Origin: an uncultured Actinomycetes bacterium
GTDB lineage: Bacteria > Actinomycetota > Actinomycetes > Nanopelagicales > Nanopelagicaceae
Assembly: GCA_937860175.1 (NCBI GenBank)
Contig: CALMBJ010000070.1
Coordinates: 1 to 8,243, forward strand
Direction of reading: 5' to 3'
Length of the DNA stretch: 8,243 bases
Shown one piece after another: positions 1-6,966 of the stretch (positions within the stretch are counted from its first letter, which is position 1; each line of letters begins with the position of its first letter). The notes beneath the pieces were generated by a model. That model worked only from the letters and a program-made list of their open reading frames with translations, searched no databases and was not told the DNA's origin. The position numbers and the translations under genes are program-made.

Positions 1-275
1 TCTCTGGAATTGTTATTTATCTAGCAACTGCACATATCTTGCCTGAAGCGCATTCACGCCATTCATCACGTTGGACCATGGTTGCAACGATTTCAGGAGT
101 TTTAATCATGTGGGCTGTGGTTGCATACCTACATTCAGGTGATGCTCACTCTCATGGTTCAGGACAAGATGTTCACCATGAAGATGTACATAAGGAAGAT
201 GGGCATCAACATGAAGGTGAACACAAAGAGAATGTAGATAAAGAAGATGGACATCAGCACTCAAAGAATGAATAA
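1..275 (+). CDS. ZIP-family divalent metal (probably zinc) transporter, C-terminal end only
   Basis: This is the 3' end of a gene whose start lies outside the window; the frame is open from base 3 to the TAA at 273-275. About 90 residues are visible. The first 15 (SGIVIYLATAHILPE) look like the penultimate helix of ZIP transporters, which ends in a Leu-Pro-Glu motif. A second hydrophobic helix (nt about 78-131, TMVATISGVLIMWAVVAYLH) fits the last ZIP helix. A soluble tail of about 45 residues follows, with ten His and many Asp/Glu. ZIP proteins import Zn2+ or related metals across the cytoplasmic membrane, and their C-terminus normally faces outside, so the tail could capture metal externally. 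Overlap with the downstream zinc-regulator gene supports zinc as the substrate. The HxxxE metal-site helices are not in the window, so the family call rests on the last two helices, the tail and context. Confidence 0.72.
   Translation, partial: SGIVIYLATAHILPEAHSRHSSRWTMVATISGVLIMWAVVAYLHSGDAHSHGSGQDVHHEDVHKEDGHQHEGEHKENVDKEDGHQHSKNE
183..260 (+). repeat. Imperfect tandem repeat encoding His/acidic metal-binding motifs
   Basis: Two ten-codon units, DVHKEDGHQH at 183-212 and NVDKEDGHQH at 231-260, lie 48 bases (16 codons) apart in the ZIP transporter tail. KEDGHQH is identical in both at protein level, but the codons differ at wobble positions (aag/aaa, ggg/gga, caa/cag, cat/cac). The duplication is therefore either old or maintained by selection on the protein. 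The first possible zur start (ATG at 247) lies inside the second unit. Confidence 0.7.
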
Positions 276-633
276 ATCTGACCTCAAATTAATTGCAGTT
301 CTTGAGCGCACAGGCGGGTTTGCAAGTGCTCAAGAGCTTCATCAAATCCTGCGCAGAGAAGGCGACGGAATCGGCTTAACAACGGTGTATCGCGCATTGC
401 AGTCATTGGTTGATGACAAGATCGTAGATCTGCTGCGCCGCGAAGATGGTGAAGCCATTTACCGCTTGTGCGGTGACACCCACCATCACCACTTAGTGTG
501 CAAGAGTTGTGGCGATACCGTTGAAATTGAAGGTGGCGCTATTGAAAAATGGGCCAAGAGCATGGCTGATGAACATGGATTTAGGGATGTTGGGCATACC
601 GCCGAAATCTTCGGTATCTGCTCCAAGTGTTAA
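247..633 (+). CDS. zur: Zinc uptake regulator Zur (FurB), Fur family
   Basis: Fur-family DNA-binding repressor; with Zn2+ bound it represses zinc-uptake genes. The 128 residues have the winged-helix recognition segment GLTTVYRAL (43-51), a HHHH run (79-82), CKSC (85-88) and a terminal CSKC (125-128). Compared from memory with M. tuberculosis FurB/Zur, all three zinc sites are present with numbering shifted by one: C85/C88/C125/C128 (structural), D61/C75/H80/H82 (regulatory) and H79/H81/E100/H117. That set, with the actinobacterial signature, favours Zur over Fur or PerR. The gene overlaps the end of the ZIP transporter gene, so the two are probably co-transcribed and possibly autoregulated from a promoter outside the window. 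Two starts are possible: ATG 247 (29-base overlap, used here because the length matches the family) and ATG 268 (8-base overlap). Neither has a convincing Shine-Dalgarno, and the metal sites are intact either way. Confidence 0.93.
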   Translation: MDISTQRMNKSDLKLIAVLERTGGFASAQELHQILRREGDGIGLTTVYRALQSLVDDKIVDLLRREDGEAIYRLCGDTHHHHLVCKSCGDTVEIEGGAIEKWAKSMADEHGFRDVGHTAEIFGICSKC

Positions 634-635
634 AA

Positions 636-1340
636 CTAGGCTTTTCCGAATCTTCTATCTCTAGCGGAGTACTCCTCGATTGCTTTCCACAAAGTTTTGC
701 GAGTGACATCTGGCCACAACACATCCATAAAGACAAATTCGGCGTAAACACTTTGCCATGGCAAGAAGTTACTGGTGCGCTGCTCCCCCGATGAACGAAG
801 AAATAGATCGACATCACTCATCTGTGGAGAATCAAGGTACTTAGCAAATACCTTTTCAGTAATTGCATCGGCTTTAATCTTTCCCCGCTTAACATCACGA
901 GCAAGTTCAGTGGCGGCATCAACGATTTCAGAACGGCCGCCATAGTTAACACACATGTTTAAAGTTAAGGTTTTGTTTTTCTTAGTGAGTTCTTCTGCCT
1001 CTTCGAGTTCTCTGATAACGGTGCTCCACAAACGTTTTGGGCGACCAACCCAGCGAATGCGAACACCCATCTCATTCATCTGATCTCGACGTCTGCGAAT
1101 TACGTCGCGGTTAAAGCCCATCAAAAACTTAACTTCATCTGGTGAGCGTCGCCAGTTTTCAGTTGAAAATGCATAGGCGCTAATCTCTTTCACGCCATAT
1201 TCGATTGCGCCTTCAACAACATCAAAGAGCGCCGCTTCGCCTGCTTCATGGCCTGCGGTTCGCGGTAATCCTCGTTGCTGAGCCCAACGACCATTGCCAT
1301 CCATCACGATTGCAACGTGATGAGGAATCTTGATTGTCAT
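636..1340 (-). CDS. uppS: Isoprenyl transferase (cis-prenyl diphosphate synthase, UppS type)
   Basis: Cytoplasmic cis-prenyltransferase that condenses isopentenyl diphosphate units onto a shorter allylic diphosphate, giving the polyprenyl diphosphate precursor of the lipid carrier for peptidoglycan and other wall polymers. The 234 residues carry the family hallmarks: MDGNGRWA (13-20) with the Mg2+/diphosphate Asp14 and Arg18, FSTENWRR (58-65), VNYGGR (131-136) and [15 protein letters not shown] (182-196), followed by YAE (199-201) and the terminal DRRFG. It resembles mycobacterial decaprenyl diphosphate synthase Rv2361c more than the E. coli enzyme, so chain length (C50 or C55) cannot be decided. 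The ATG overlaps the recO stop in an ATGA arrangement, with a good GGTGGAG ribosome site inside recO, implying translational coupling. Its stop codon is two bases from the convergent zur stop. Confidence 0.95.
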   Translation of the reverse strand: MTIKIPHHVAIVMDGNGRWAQQRGLPRTAGHEAGEAALFDVVEGAIEYGVKEISAYAFSTENWRRSPDEVKFLMGFNRDVIRRRRDQMNEMGVRIRWVGRPKRLWSTVIRELEEAEELTKKNKTLTLNMCVNYGGRSEIVDAATELARDVKRGKIKADAITEKVFAKYLDSPQMSDVDLFLRSSGEQRTSNFLPWQSVYAEFVFMDVLWPDVTRKTLWKAIEEYSARDRRFGKA

Positions 1341-2068
1341 ACCCGCTCCACCATTGGTAATGAACGCAATCCGCGCTCAAGATGCCATTGTAAATAAGCG
1401 GCGATCAAACCACTAGCCTCACGACGAAACTTTCCCTCGCTAGCTGTGGCTTTATCCCAGTCACTACTAAGTAATGCACCCATCAGCTCGAGGGTTTCAG
1501 GTGCTGGTGTTGCACATGCTGATGGCCTGCAATCTGCACATACCGATCCGCCACCAACTAATGAAAAGTATCTATGTGGACCAGGCTTTTCACATCGAGA
1601 GCAGATCGTCATCGAAGGTGCATATCCAGCAACAGCTAGTGATCGCAATAAGAATGCATCGAGAATTAGTAAAGGTTCGTAGCGATTTTCAGCTAAAGCC
1701 TTCATCCCACCGACTACTAGTTGAAACTCCTGCAGAGCCGGTTCATTTTCTTGGCTAGTAAAACGCTCTGCTGCCTCAAGAATTGCAGCGGCGATTGTCC
1801 AGCGCTGGTAATCCTCGGTTAACGCTTCTCCGTAATTCATCAACGCTTCAACTTGAGTAACGGTGTCAAAGGTTTTTCCGGTGTACAGCTGGATATCAAC
1901 ATGGCTACCAGGCTCAAGACGAGCACCAAACTTTGATTTTGTACGGCGCACACCCTTGGCAACGCCACGAATACGCCCATGATCACGTGTCAACATGGTG
2001 ATGATGCGATCGGCTTCACCTAATTTTTGGGTGCGCAGGACGATGGCCTCATCCCGGTACAAACTCAT
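1337..2068 (-). CDS. recO: DNA repair protein RecO
   Basis: RecO works in the RecFOR pathway: it helps displace single-strand binding protein, loads RecA on gapped DNA and anneals complementary strands. The 243 residues begin with the characteristic [20 protein letters not shown], the start of the N-terminal OB-fold (about 1-80). A helical domain follows, containing the zinc-finger cysteines C156-x2-C159 and C177-x2-C180. Length is normal for the family. The ATG start agrees with the conserved N-terminus, although no clear Shine-Dalgarno precedes it. The gene lies 22 bases after the leuA stop and overlaps uppS by four bases, so it is probably the middle gene of a leuA-recO-uppS transcript. 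The recO-uppS-zur neighbourhood is also found in mycobacteria and streptomycetes. Nothing appears truncated. Confidence 0.94.
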   Translation of the reverse strand: MSLYRDEAIVLRTQKLGEADRIITMLTRDHGRIRGVAKGVRRTKSKFGARLEPGSHVDIQLYTGKTFDTVTQVEALMNYGEALTEDYQRWTIAAAILEAAERFTSQENEPALQEFQLVVGGMKALAENRYEPLLILDAFLLRSLAVAGYAPSMTICSRCEKPGPHRYFSLVGGGSVCADCRPSACATPAPETLELMGALLSSDWDKATASEGKFRREASGLIAAYLQWHLERGLRSLPMVERV

Positions 2069-2090
2069 ACGGGTAAAGGTAGTGCGTGGA

Positions 2091-3884
<1,794 letters not shown>

Positions 3885-3903
<19 letters not shown>

Positions 3904-3932
3904 CAGCTAAGGAGGAGGCTGCGGTTGATCAT
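3885..3932 (-). CDS. Leucine leader peptide of leuA (MINRSLLLSCRGGAK)
   Basis: A 15-codon ORF ends 78 bases before leuA. Residues 6-8 are consecutive leucines (CTC CTC CTT), 20% of the peptide, directly followed by RNA that forms the first strand of the pseudoknot. This is the arrangement expected if ribosomes stall for lack of charged leucyl-tRNA and change the downstream fold. There is no Shine-Dalgarno, an in-frame TAA lies two codons upstream, and a TANNNT box ends exactly six bases before the ATG, all consistent with translation from the first nucleotide of a leaderless transcript. The product is presumably only regulatory and rapidly degraded. Confidence 0.72.
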
Positions 3933-3938
3933 GAGTTA

Positions 3939-3968
3939 AGGGTAACCCGTGGGTTAAAGGACTGGCAA
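3939..3968 (-). promoter_or_regulatory. Candidate leuA promoter for a leaderless leader transcript
   Basis: TTGCCA (3963-3968; five of six matches to TTGACA) is followed after 18 bases by TACCCT (3939-3944, fitting the actinobacterial TANNNT pattern), then six bases to the leader ATG at 3932. The -35 lies within the last codons of glnA. The spacing is good but the -10 is a weak match to TATAAT, so this is a prediction by eye. Confidence 0.4.
3943..3956. repeat. Perfect 14-base palindrome between glnA and the leuA leader
   Basis: TAACCCACGGGTTA is its own reverse complement except for the two central bases. It includes the glnA TAA stop and fills the spacer of the candidate leuA promoter. It could be an operator for a repressor; as RNA it would form only a short stem with a tiny loop and no U-run, so a terminator is unlikely. 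Confidence 0.4.
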
Positions 3969-5258
3969 GTAACGATCGAGTTCAAATGCGCTTACCTGAC
4001 GACTGTATTCGAGCCACTCTGCACGCTTGTTTCGCAGTACATACTCAAATACATGCTCACCTAAGGTCTGTCGAACTAACTCGCTTTTCTCCATTTCAAT
4101 GATTGCTTCATTGAGGTTGGAAGGAAGTGCCACAGGTGTATTGGAATCATTGAGTACATACTTCTCTTCTACTCCCTTTAGTCCTGCAGCAAGCATGACC
4201 GCATATGCAAGATATGGATTACAAGCAGTATCTGGAGAACGAAACTCGATTCGTGTTGAGTTCTCTTTCTTTGGTTTGTACATCGGAACGCGAACTAATG
4301 CGCCACGATCACTCTGGCCCCAGTTAGCAAATGCAGGCGCTTCGCCCCCGCCATGTAAACGCTTATATGAGTTAACCCATTGATTTGTAATCGCTGTGAT
4401 TTCGGGTGCGTGCTTAATTAACCCAGCAATAAAGCTACGTCCAACCGCTGAAAGGTTGAACTCTGCTGACGAATCAAAGAACGCATTCTCTTCGCCGTGA
4501 AAGAGTGAGACGTGGGTGTGCATTCCGCTACCTGGGTGATTAGTAAATGGCTTTGGCATAAATGAGGCATGGAAACCCTGATCTAGCGCTACCTCCTTGA
4601 TGACATGACGGAATGTCATGATGTTATCGGCGGTTGTTAATGCATCGGCATAACGAAGATCGATCTCCTGTTGCCCTGGCGCACCTTCATGATGCGAAAA
4701 CTCAACACTGATTCCCATCGCTTCAAGCATTGTGATCGCTTGGCGTCTGAAGTCGTGCCCAACAACTGCTGGTGTGTGATCGAAGTACCCACCTTGATCA
4801 ACCGGAACTGGTGCCACACCAATCTCTGGACGATTCTTAAAGAGGAAAAATTCAATTTCAGGGTGGGTGTAACAGGTGTATCCCATCTTGGCTGCTTTAT
4901 CTAAGGTGCGACGCAAAACATTGCGCGGATCTGCAGGTGAGGCTGAACCATCTGGCATTGAGATATCGCAAAACATTCGGGCAGCACCTGGAGCTTCGGT
5001 TCGCCAAGGCAGAATCGAAAATGTTGCAGGATCAGGTTTTGCCAACATATCTGATTCAGTAATTCGCGCAAAACCTTCGATTGCAGAACCATCGAAGCCA
5101 ATTCCTTCAGCAAAAGCGTTTTCTAGTTCGGCTGGTGCAATTGCAACAGATTTCAAAAAACCTAAAACATCGGTGAACCACAAACGAATGAAACGAATAT
5201 TGCGCTCTTCAAGGGTGCGAAGAACAAACTCCTGCTGCTTATTTGTATCTGCTGACAT
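3954..5258 (-). CDS. glnA2: Type I glutamine synthetase, GlnA2 subgroup
   Basis: Glutamine synthetase-fold ligase; the classical reaction makes glutamine from glutamate, ammonia and ATP in a dodecamer. The 434 residues include IGFDGSAIEGF (53-63, Asp56 latch region), THPEIEFFL (131-139, metal-binding Glu), SHHEGAPGQQEID (188-200), PGSGMHTHVSL (242-252), NSYKRLHGGGEAP (296-308) and IEFRSPDTACNPY (337-349). The N-terminal 35 residues (EFVLRTLEERNIRFIRLWF...) match mycobacterial GlnA2 (Rv2222c) almost word for word from memory. The NLYDLP-type adenylylation-loop tyrosine is absent, and this stretch (about 367-380) is some 15 residues shorter than I recall for GlnA2, so adenylylation control is not expected. 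Some actinobacterial paralogues glutamylate polyamines or ethanolamine, so the substrate is not certain. The ATG is used because MSADTNKQQEF fits the family; its Shine-Dalgarno is weak. It lies 59 bases after cysE. Confidence 0.9.
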   Translation of the reverse strand: MSADTNKQQEFVLRTLEERNIRFIRLWFTDVLGFLKSVAIAPAELENAFAEGIGFDGSAIEGFARITESDMLAKPDPATFSILPWRTEAPGAARMFCDISMPDGSASPADPRNVLRRTLDKAAKMGYTCYTHPEIEFFLFKNRPEIGVAPVPVDQGGYFDHTPAVVGHDFRRQAITMLEAMGISVEFSHHEGAPGQQEIDLRYADALTTADNIMTFRHVIKEVALDQGFHASFMPKPFTNHPGSGMHTHVSLFHGEENAFFDSSAEFNLSAVGRSFIAGLIKHAPEITAITNQWVNSYKRLHGGGEAPAFANWGQSDRGALVRVPMYKPKKENSTRIEFRSPDTACNPYLAYAVMLAAGLKGVEEKYVLNDSNTPVALPSNLNEAIIEMEKSELVRQTLGEHVFEYVLRNKRAEWLEYSRQVSAFELDRYLPVL

Positions 5259-5280
5259 GGCCGCATTCTGACAAATGCAG

Positions 5281-5297
5281 GTTACGGCTGTGTTAAC
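5281..5297 (-). promoter_or_regulatory. Possible GlnR-type operator upstream of glnA2
   Basis: Read on the - strand, TTAAC-N6-GTAAC matches eight of ten bases of half of the actinobacterial GlnR box (GTNAC-N6-GAAAC) and exactly fits the mycobacterial AC-N9-AC form. It lies 22-38 bases before the glnA2 start, in a 59-base gap. The second half-box is missing and the motif is short enough to arise by chance. Confidence 0.25.
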
Positions 5298-5317
5298 TCG
5301 GCAAGGGCTAAGCAGGC

Positions 5318-5830
5318 TTAAATGACGAAGAAATCAGCCTTATCTAGCATGGTCTTTGGGGCTAAATCAGATGTAATGACCGCGTTTGCGCTGATACGTG
5401 AACCCGTTCCGATAGTGATGTTTCCGAGGACTCGAGCACCTGCCCCGATGATTACATCATTGCCGATAGTTGGGTGACGCTTTCCATGCTCAATACCTCG
5501 CGCACCCAAGGTGACATCGTGATAAAGCATTACATCATCACCAATAACCGCCGTCATGCCAATTACGACTCCCATGCCATGGTCAATGAAGAAACGTCGA
5601 CCGATGGTTGCACCTGGATGAATTTCAATTCCGGTTGCAGAGCGAATGAGATTGGAATGTATGCGTGCAACTAGCTTTAGTCCGCGCTTCCACAAGAAGT
5701 GTGAAATTCGATGTCCCCACACCGCATGCACACCTGGGTATGCCAGAGCGACCTCTAAACGATTACGCGCAGCCGGATCGTGGCTAATCGCGTTGTCGAG
5801 ATCCTCAATGATGCGGCTAACAAGGGACAT
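5318..5830 (-). CDS. cysE: Serine O-acetyltransferase, short form
   Basis: Transfers acetyl from acetyl-CoA to L-serine, giving O-acetylserine, the substrate of CysK. The 170 residues contain the helical segment with [17 protein letters not shown] (31-47) and a left-handed beta-helix of hexapeptide repeats (about 66-150). Motifs are [10 protein letters not shown] (68-77), [10 protein letters not shown] (82-91; catalytic-type Asp83-His84), YHDVTLG (103-109, His104) and GKRHPTIG (116-123). The usual C-terminal GVPG closing motif is absent; after [16 protein letters not shown] the chain ends [10 protein letters not shown]-terminal Ile in an acidic/aromatic context is the known tail by which SAT binds the CysK active site. 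The usual GETA reads GMTA (91-94) and LGGTG reads LGARG. The gene starts three bases after cysK, with AGAGGA seven bases before its ATG, so the two are translated from one message. Clearly a SAT; the trimmed C-terminus is the oddity. Confidence 0.92.
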   Translation of the reverse strand: MSLVSRIIEDLDNAISHDPAARNRLEVALAYPGVHAVWGHRISHFLWKRGLKLVARIHSNLIRSATGIEIHPGATIGRRFFIDHGMGVVIGMTAVIGDDVMLYHDVTLGARGIEHGKRHPTIGNDVIIGAGARVLGNITIGTGSRISANAVITSDLAPKTMLDKADFFVI

Positions 5831-5833
5831 GAA

Positions 5834-6760
5834 TTAATCCTCTAGATCTTGGTAGAGCACCGTTGAAAGGTAACGCTCTCCAGCAGATGCGCAGATAACT
5901 GCAATGTTCTTGCCGGCAAACTCTGGACGCTTTGCAACTTCAATAGCTGCCCACAAGGTAGCACCTGATGAGATACCAGCAAGGATTCCTTCTTCAGCTG
6001 CTGCGCGACGTGCATACTTCATCGCATCCTCTGCGGTTGCATCCAAGATCTCGTCATAAACGGTGCGATCCAAAATGTTTGGAACAAAGTTTGGTCCAAT
6101 TCCTTGCAGCGGGTGTGGCCCTGGTGCTCCGCCATTTAAGATTGGTGATGCGGCAGGCTCAACACCAAATACCTTGATGCCAGGATTCTTCTCCTTCAAG
6201 AATCGACCTGTACCTGTAATAGTTCCACCAGTTCCAATTCCTGAAACAAATGCATCTACCTTGCCATCAAGATCACGCCAGATTTCAGGACCTGTTGTCT
6301 TGTAGTGAATTGCAGGCCCCGCCTCATTTTCAAATTGACGAACAAGAACTGCACCTGACTCGCCAAGCTTTTCTGCGGCCGCTACAGCGCCCTTCATGCC
6401 CTCGCCAGCTGGAGTCAAAACAAGCTCTGCACCAAATGCGCGAATGAGCTTACGACGCTCCTTTGATACCGACTCTGGCATTGTGAAAATTGATTTGTAT
6501 CCGCGGGCAGCGGCCACCATCGCAACAGCAATACCCGTGTTACCTGAAGTTGCCTCAACAATTGTGCCGCCTGGCTTTAACGCACCGCTTGCCTCTGCCG
6601 CATCGATCATGGCAATACCAAGGCGATCCTTAACTGATGAGCTTGGGTTGTAAAACTCCAGCTTTGCGTAAACATTTCCGGCAGCGCCATCATTGATCTT
6701 GTTGATGCGGACCATCGGTGTGTTTCCAAAGGCATCTGTAATCGTGTTAAAAGTTGTCAT
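5834..6760 (-). CDS. cysK: O-acetylserine sulfhydrylase (cysteine synthase A)
   Basis: PLP-dependent enzyme making L-cysteine from O-acetylserine and sulfide. The 308 residues show NPSSSVKDR (38-46) with Lys44 as the Schiff-base lysine, the substrate loop TSGNTG (71-76), the phosphate-binding GIGTGGT (174-180), QGIG (219-222), GISSGA (262-267) with the Ser that contacts the PLP nitrogen, and the terminal GERYLST (294-300). Length and motifs match CysK1 of mycobacteria rather than CysM or cystathionine beta-synthase, since no regulatory CBS domains are present. The usual PDSGERYLST reads CASAGERYLST here, a small deviation. AGGGAG lies five bases before the ATG. The gene heads a cysK-cysE operon and is preceded by a cysteine leader peptide whose RNA can pair with the bases next to this ribosome site. 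Confidence 0.96.
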   Translation of the reverse strand: MTTFNTITDAFGNTPMVRINKINDGAAGNVYAKLEFYNPSSSVKDRLGIAMIDAAEASGALKPGGTIVEATSGNTGIAVAMVAAARGYKSIFTMPESVSKERRKLIRAFGAELVLTPAGEGMKGAVAAAEKLGESGAVLVRQFENEAGPAIHYKTTGPEIWRDLDGKVDAFVSGIGTGGTITGTGRFLKEKNPGIKVFGVEPAASPILNGGAPGPHPLQGIGPNFVPNILDRTVYDEILDATAEDAMKYARRAAAEEGILAGISSGATLWAAIEVAKRPEFAGKNIAVICASAGERYLSTVLYQDLED

Positions 6761-6771
6761 GATTCTCCCTA

Positions 6772-6870
6772 GTTGATTTCTAAAATTTTGAGATTAAGTG
6801 AAAAATTAAGTTGGCGGCTGAGGTAAATCAAAGATCAGCAGCTGCAAGATGTAGAAAGGCAGAAATCAAC
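6772..6870 (-). promoter_or_regulatory. Long-range inverted repeat linking the Cys leader ORF to the cysK ribosome site
   Basis: On the - strand, GTTGATTTCTG (6860-6870, leader codons Val-Asp-Phe and the first bases of the first Cys codon) pairs with 6772-6782, giving nine perfect pairs plus A-U and G-U extensions. The downstream arm ends directly against the TAGGGAG ribosome site of cysK. A ribosome paused at the first Cys codon would cover the upstream arm and keep the cysK start open; one that reaches the stop codon would leave it free to pair. A second small stem (GCTGA/TCAGC) begins at the last Cys codon. No U-tract terminator is visible. Confidence 0.55.
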
Positions 6871-6912
6871 AACACGGTTTCGTGTAAACAACCAGTTGAT
6901 GATCGAACGCAT
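6835..6912 (-). CDS. Cysteine leader peptide of cysK (25 residues, ends CLSTSCSC)
   Basis: A 25-codon ORF ends 74 bases before cysK. It begins MRSIINWLFTRNRVVDF and finishes with Cys at positions 18, 23 and 25, all TGC, immediately before TGA. The TRNRVVDFC stretch resembles the Arg-rich, (H/V)VD(L/F)C-containing leader peptides seen before sulfur-assimilation genes in actinobacteria, and terminal Cys clusters are used as cysteine sensors in mycobacterial leaderless short ORFs. A TAGAAT box ends exactly six bases before the ATG, an in-frame TAA lies two codons upstream, and there is no properly spaced Shine-Dalgarno, so translation probably begins at the transcript's first base. The peptide most likely acts only through ribosome pausing. 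Confidence 0.75.
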   Translation of the reverse strand: MRSIINWLFTRNRVVDFCLSTSCSC

Positions 6913-6918
6913 ACCTTA

Positions 6919-6924
6919 ATTCTA
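6919..6924 (-). promoter_or_regulatory. -10 element of the cys leader/cysK promoter
   Basis: TAGAAT matches TATAAT at five of six positions and sits six bases before the leader ATG, placing the transcription start on the A of that ATG. No good -35 is present at 16-18 bases. The imperfect palindrome GCATAATTAATGC (6932-6944) occupies that region and might serve an activator or repressor. Confidence 0.55.
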
Positions 6925-6945
6925 CGCAAATGCATTAATTATGCG

Positions 6946-6966
6946 AGTTGCTAATCGTTTGCAACT
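6946..6966 (-). other. Small hairpin at the end of nadE
   Basis: AGTTGC and GCAACT form a perfect 6-bp stem around a nine-base loop, starting within the nadE TAG stop codon. It is followed by CGCATAATTAA rather than a run of T, so it is at best a weak terminator or a 3'-end stabiliser between nadE and the cys leader promoter. Confidence 0.3.

Noticed and set aside
634..635. Bidirectional terminator between zur and uppS
   Set aside because: Only two bases separate the stop codons, and no GC-rich hairpin with flanking A/T runs is apparent nearby.
4876..5271. Open frame of 131 codons on the + strand
   Set aside because: It lies antisense to the 5' part of glnA2, with its frame kept open by codon structure; no domain-like features are visible.
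5318..5360. Frameshift explaining the short CysE
   Set aside because: No alternative frame encodes a GVPG-like continuation downstream, and the in-frame end DKADFFVI looks like a functional SAT tail.
6761..6964. SAM riboswitch or T-box before cysK
   Set aside because: The gap is mostly a small Cys-rich ORF; I see no T-box motif, no SAM aptamer-like multi-helix junction and no terminator.
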